Shown here: positions 13,414-16,778 of the stretch, one piece after another | Layout of the letters: every line of letters starts with the position of its first letter | How positions within the stretch are numbered: position 1 is the stretch's first letter | Assembly (NCBI RefSeq): GCF_018853465.1 | Contig: NZ_JABBOU010000059.1 | Coordinates: 1 to 16,778 of the forward strand | Source: Acidithiobacillus montserratensis | Lineage (GTDB): Bacteria; Pseudomonadota; Gammaproteobacteria; Acidithiobacillales; Acidithiobacillaceae | Reading direction: 5' to 3' | Length of the DNA stretch: 16,778 bases | Position numbers and translations under genes: made by a program | The notes under the pieces: generated by a model | What the model saw: only the letters and a program-made list of their open reading frames with translations | Told to the model about the DNA's origin: nothing | Database searches by the model: none

Positions 13414-16188
13414 ATGTTACACTGGTTATTCCGTGCCTGGTTGGTATTTGTGGTCCTGGTGCTGTTGGCCGGGGGTTGGCTGGCTGATGGCACCTGGCAG
13501 GAAGTGCGTCACGAATACGGTGCTAATTTGCAGGTCCTCGCCGCTGCTGTGGCCGATGGCACCCATTTGTTTCTCAATGGCAGCCGGTTATCCCTGACCC
13601 TTCTGGGTCAGGAAACCGCCGCCGCAACTCCCCTGATCATCCATGAAACGCTGCAGAACTTTCTGGTTCAAGAAAAGGATTTCAACGCCGTAGGGGTCCG
13701 CACGACGCACGGAATGGTTGTTGCGTCCGGGGATGACAAGGACTTGGTGCGTAGCTTGCTCTCCCCCGCATCTTCATCCGCCCCCGTAGGCTATACCCAT
13801 ATTTCGGCCCAACAACGTCAACTGATCCGGCACTGCGTGCAGAAATCTGGGCTCTGTGTGGGTCCTCCGCTATCCGCACCGAATCCGACGGATATTCAGA
13901 AGCGACGCTGGGTGGTCCCGCTGTTTCTCCGGATACGCGCTTTGTCGGCAGCGCCTTCCACGGGTAGCTGCATCGTCGCACTGCTTCCCTTGCTGCACGG
14001 TCAATTTCCGTTTTGGCAGAATCTGCCGCTTCCGGCGGCCAGTTCCGTTTTTCTGCTGCGACAGGATGGATTTCTGGAAAGCCGTTATCCAGAGCCGACT
14101 CGCACGACTTTTGGAGAAGTACAACAGGGCATTGCGGCGCAATCTATTCGGAGGCATCCCGAGGCCCGCTTTGACACGTTTTATGGTGTGGCTACGGCCG
14201 TCAATCAGTGGCGCCTCGGCGCCTGGTACAAGGTGTGGGGGTATCCGCTGGTCGCCGGAGTGGGGCTCCCGCGTGCCTTCCTGGTCAGCGCCTGGTGGAA
14301 TCGTATGATGGGCCCCCTGGCCGCCATGCTGGCTTTACTACTGCTATCGACTCTCGGCTATTGGACTTTCCGGCGCATAGGCGAGGAACGGCAGCGGGAA
14401 AGAACGGCCAACGCCCTGACACTTTGGGAGGCGAAGGAGCGGGCGGAAGTTACCCTGCATTCCATAGGAGACGGCGTCATTACGACCGATATCCAAGGCC
14501 GTGTCACCGATGCCAATCCGGTGGCCGAGACCATGCTGGGATATACGCGTTCGGAAATGCAGGGCAAACCCCTTGAAAGCGTATTCCACATTGTCCATGA
14601 AGGCGATCATCATCCGGTGGACAATCCCATCCGCCGGGTGTTACAGGAGGGGCGGATTGTAGGGCTTGCCAACCATACGGTGCTGCTGCATAAAGACGGA
14701 CAGGAAACTGCCATCGAAGATTCGGCAGCCCCCATCCATGGACGGGATGGTCAGATCCTGGGTGCCGTGCTGGTTTTTCATGACGTGACGGAAAAACGGC
14801 GCTTGACGGACCACCTGGCATATCAGGCGAGCCATGATGATCTGACCGGGTTGCCCAATCGCCCTTATTTTTTGGAAAAACTACAACAGGCAACACAGGC
14901 AGCGCCGGATGCCGAACGACTGGTACTGGTCGGCATCCTCGATCTGGATGGATTCAAACAGATAAATGACCGCTGGGGCCATGACCAGGGGGATGTCTTA
15001 CTGCGGGGGATAGCGCAACGCGCCCGTGACGCGCTCCATCCGGAAGACGTCATTGCCCGTATGGGCGGGGACGAATTTGGCTTGCTGATGCCGAATATAC
15101 GCAGTATTCAAGATGCACAGCAAGCTATAGAGCATCTGATGCAGGCCGTCAGACAGCCCATTCCGCTGGAGGCCCAGGCCGCCAGTATCTCAGTCAGCAT
15201 CGGCTTGACGGTCCTCCCCTGGGATAGCGGCGATGCCCGCCAGATATTGCGCCATGCCGATCTCGCCCTCTATGCGGCGAAATCCCGTGGGCGTAACCAG
15301 TGCTGTTTTTATGAAGCCGCCATGGACCTGGAACAAGAGCGATTGATGGAGATGTTGGCGATGACGCAGCAAGCGCTGGAGCAACACAGTTTGGTCATGT
15401 ACTACCAGCCGGTGGTTTCCCGGCCTGCCGATGGGGCGGCACCCGAGACAGGAGTCATGGGTTTTGAGGCCCTGATTCGTCTGCAGCATCCGCAACAAGG
15501 GCTGCTGACGCCTGCCTCTTTTGCCGAGGCGCTGGACCACCCCCGGCTGGCCCGTCGCATTGGCTGCTTTGTGCTGGAGGCTGTTTTGACCCAAGGTGAA
15601 CAATGGCATCAGAGGGGACTTCCTTTACGTCTGTCCCTGAACATCAGTGCCCGGCATCTGCTGGACCCGGAATTTTTGAATGACCTCCGCCAGGCCTTGG
15701 CGGCCCATCCCGGGATCGCCCCGGCATACTGTGAAATTGAAGTCACCGAGAGCGCGCCGATGATGGATTTCGAAAAGGCCCGGGAAGTCCTCCAGCACTG
15801 TAATGCCCTGGGGCTGCGTATTGCCCTGGACGACTTTGGTACCGGCAATGCGTCCTTGAGCTATCTGCAGAAGTTGCCCGCGCAAACCATCAAAATTGAT
15901 CAGAGTTTTGTGCGGGATATTCTGAATGATCCTCGCGATTTTGCGATTGTTGCTGGAGTGGCGAAAACCGCCCAGATGCTGGGATTGGAAGTCATCGCGG
16001 AAGGGGTCGAAACGGTGGCCCATTTGCAGGTACTGGAAACCCTGGGCTGTCCGGTGATGCAAGGGTATCTTTTCTCCAAGCCGATGCCTGCGGAGTCCGT
16101 GCCGGCATGGATAAGGTCGTTCAACTTTAAGAATTATATAGATAACTCTATTTCCCCCACGAAATTGCCTTGTGAATATAACCGATAG
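13414..16188 (+). CDS. Membrane sensor PAS-GGDEF-EAL protein (cyclic-di-GMP turnover)
   Basis: ATG 13414 is the first possible start (an in-frame TAA lies at 13408); 924 residues. TM helices at about 5-24 and 299-317 enclose a periplasmic sensor domain of about 270 residues without a known signature. A short linker helix leads to a PAS domain (about 341-460, DGVITTDIQGRVTDANP), then GGDEF (about 470-635) and EAL (about 645-900). The GGDEF motif is intact (551-555), but the upstream inhibitory I-site reads HPED instead of RxxD, so product inhibition may be lost. The EAL domain keeps the catalytic set: EAL (685-687), N743, the E of EVTES, DDFGTG (806-811), K827, E863 and the Q of QGYLF. It can therefore make and break c-di-GMP, the breakdown side being best supported. 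The last 22 residues are AT-rich codons beyond the normal end of an EAL domain. Confidence 0.93.
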   Translation: MLHWLFRAWLVFVVLVLLAGGWLADGTWQEVRHEYGANLQVLAAAVADGTHLFLNGSRLSLTLLGQETAAATPLIIHETLQNFLVQEKDFNAVGVRTTHGMVVASGDDKDLVRSLLSPASSSAPVGYTHISAQQRQLIRHCVQKSGLCVGPPLSAPNPTDIQKRRWVVPLFLRIRALSAAPSTGSCIVALLPLLHGQFPFWQNLPLPAASSVFLLRQDGFLESRYPEPTRTTFGEVQQGIAAQSIRRHPEARFDTFYGVATAVNQWRLGAWYKVWGYPLVAGVGLPRAFLVSAWWNRMMGPLAAMLALLLLSTLGYWTFRRIGEERQRERTANALTLWEAKERAEVTLHSIGDGVITTDIQGRVTDANPVAETMLGYTRSEMQGKPLESVFHIVHEGDHHPVDNPIRRVLQEGRIVGLANHTVLLHKDGQETAIEDSAAPIHGRDGQILGAVLVFHDVTEKRRLTDHLAYQASHDDLTGLPNRPYFLEKLQQATQAAPDAERLVLVGILDLDGFKQINDRWGHDQGDVLLRGIAQRARDALHPEDVIARMGGDEFGLLMPNIRSIQDAQQAIEHLMQAVRQPIPLEAQAASISVSIGLTVLPWDSGDARQILRHADLALYAAKSRGRNQCCFYEAAMDLEQERLMEMLAMTQQALEQHSLVMYYQPVVSRPADGAAPETGVMGFEALIRLQHPQQGLLTPASFAEALDHPRLARRIGCFVLEAVLTQGEQWHQRGLPLRLSLNISARHLLDPEFLNDLRQALAAHPGIAPAYCEIEVTESAPMMDFEKAREVLQHCNALGLRIALDDFGTGNASLSYLQKLPAQTIKIDQSFVRDILNDPRDFAIVAGVAKTAQMLGLEVIAEGVETVAHLQVLETLGCPVMQGYLFSKPMPAESVPAWIRSFNFKNYIDNSISPTKLPCEYNR

Positions 16189-16332
16189 GGGCTTGTTGGT
16201 CGCACATCACTTCCGGGGGCCGGATACAACATGCCGCGCAATATCTGCAGGGGCAGGGGCCATTACCCGAGCGGATTCTAGGTACGGAGGATGCGGCTCA
16301 TAGTCATTCCTGGTGTGGGCTTAAATAACTGT
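16189..16332. other. Spacer after the GGDEF-EAL gene
   Basis: This short convergent spacer contains only a small TCCGG/CCGGA repeat (about 16208-16220) with no T-run. No gene or clear terminator is seen. Confidence 0.3.
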
Positions 16333-16662
16333 TCAGGAATTTGGACCCGATATCATTTTTGCTTTTTTCTTCCAATAGACATCCATAAGCGCTTGCACGA
16401 AAGCGTCTGCTGATTGATCTACGGTACTCCAGTCAGCTTCAGTCGACGAAGTTTTCAGTATGGCATCCATCAGGGCAATAGTGCGATGGTAATCGCCATG
16501 CAAATGATCTAGCCGGTTTGTTTCATCCCCTCCCAAGCGGTGAATATCCAAATGGAGAGGACAGGCCGTGGCATCCGCCAGCATCAGGTAATCAACGGAG
16601 TGAGGAGCTCGAATAATAGTTTTTTTCAGTGCTCCGTGTTGAGCGAGTCGTGCAGCATAAAG
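16333..16662 (-). pseudogene. 3' remnant of an unknown gene cut by an IS3-family element
   Basis: The minus frame ends at 16333 and stays open to 16734, but its first 24 codons read through the left end of the insertion sequence (from 16663). The host part therefore encodes about 109 C-terminal residues (LYAARLAQHG ... KAKMISGPNS), with no family I recognise; it looks soluble and slightly basic at the end. Its own start and promoter would have been to the right of the insertion. The IS end could supply a new start, but a functional product is doubtful. Confidence 0.55.
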
Positions 16663-16778
16663 TGAACCGCCCCGGGTTTTGTGGAGGCTTTTCAACGTGA
16701 CAGAATGGAGCCGATACGATGACGACGAAGACAAACAAGATGAACCAATTTTCTGTAGAAGTGCGTGAACGGGCAGTA
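16663..16778 (+). mobile_element. Left end of an IS3-family insertion sequence (partial)
   Basis: The element begins TGAACCGCCCCGGGTTTTGT at 16663, a typical terminal inverted repeat of an IS3-family subgroup (starts TGAACCGCCCCGGG, followed by TGGAGGCT). About 55 bases in, an orfA-type transposase frame begins. The right end, second inverted repeat and target duplication are outside the window. The recognition of the repeat is from memory, but repeat and reading frame support one another. Confidence 0.82.
16719..16778 (+). CDS. IS3-family transposase OrfA (N-terminal fragment)
   Basis: ATG 16719 has TGGAG about 8 bases upstream; a second ATG lies 7 codons on (16740). The 20 visible residues, MTTKTNKMNQFSVEVRERAV, match the typical start of IS3-family OrfA proteins (…FSxEVRERAVRMV), which carry a helix-turn-helix for binding the element's ends. 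The gene continues past the window, where OrfB with the DDE integrase core would be expected after a frameshift site. Confidence 0.8.
   Translation, partial: MTTKTNKMNQFSVEVRERAV

Overview
The window looks like chromosomal DNA of a Gram-negative, metal-tolerant proteobacterium. This is inferred from the periplasmic HtrA/DegP protease, an outer-membrane RND efflux system of the Cu(I)/Ag(I) type, an IHF beta subunit and a membrane-anchored GGDEF-EAL protein. The gene mix and base composition would fit an Acidithiobacillus-like organism, but no marker here proves the genus. No rRNA, tRNA or CRISPR array was seen.

Layout. (1) Positions 1-476, minus strand: the N-terminal part of an HtrA/DegP-type serine protease running off the left edge. 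(2) Positions 477-4919: an AT-rich stretch with plus-strand genes that are mostly orphans. It holds two small secreted proteins with near-identical signal peptides (one Pro/Gln-rich and disordered, one with a DUF4168-like domain), a small lipoprotein, a four-helix membrane protein and a membrane-anchored PQQ-type beta-propeller. The two secreted-protein genes share a promoter layout (TTGACA, 18 bp, TAGCGT in a common TTGTTAGCGTG block). In each, an inverted repeat follows at the expected transcription start. The two repeats differ in sequence but keep perfect pairing. (3) Positions 4981-12150, minus strand: a copper/silver efflux operon, read in the order Cys/Met/His-rich CopL-like secreted protein, cusC, cusB, cusA, a Met-rich exported protein with an internal duplication, and a GDCCVxC-type cysteine protein. 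cusC/cusB and cusB/cusA overlap, so they are probably translationally coupled. A GC-rich hairpin ends the operon. (4) Positions 12335-13029, minus strand: ihfB and an unidentified small gene. (5) Positions 13414-16188, plus strand: a periplasmic-sensor/PAS/GGDEF/EAL protein with all main EAL catalytic motifs. (6) Positions 16333-16778: the 3' remnant of an unknown gene cut by the left end of an IS3-family insertion sequence, whose orfA begins at the right edge.

How it fits together. The operon would move monovalent copper or silver from the periplasm through CusB and CusA to the CusC channel, with small Cys/Met/His-rich proteins at both ends of the transcript as likely metal-binding or regulatory accessories. 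DegP and the small exported proteins point to an envelope-stress setting. The most unusual parts are the paired 5' hairpin leaders, the orphan AT-rich block with its beta-propeller, the duplicated Met-rich exported protein, and a CusA that keeps the methionine triad but has lost the lysine of the E. coli-type proton relay.
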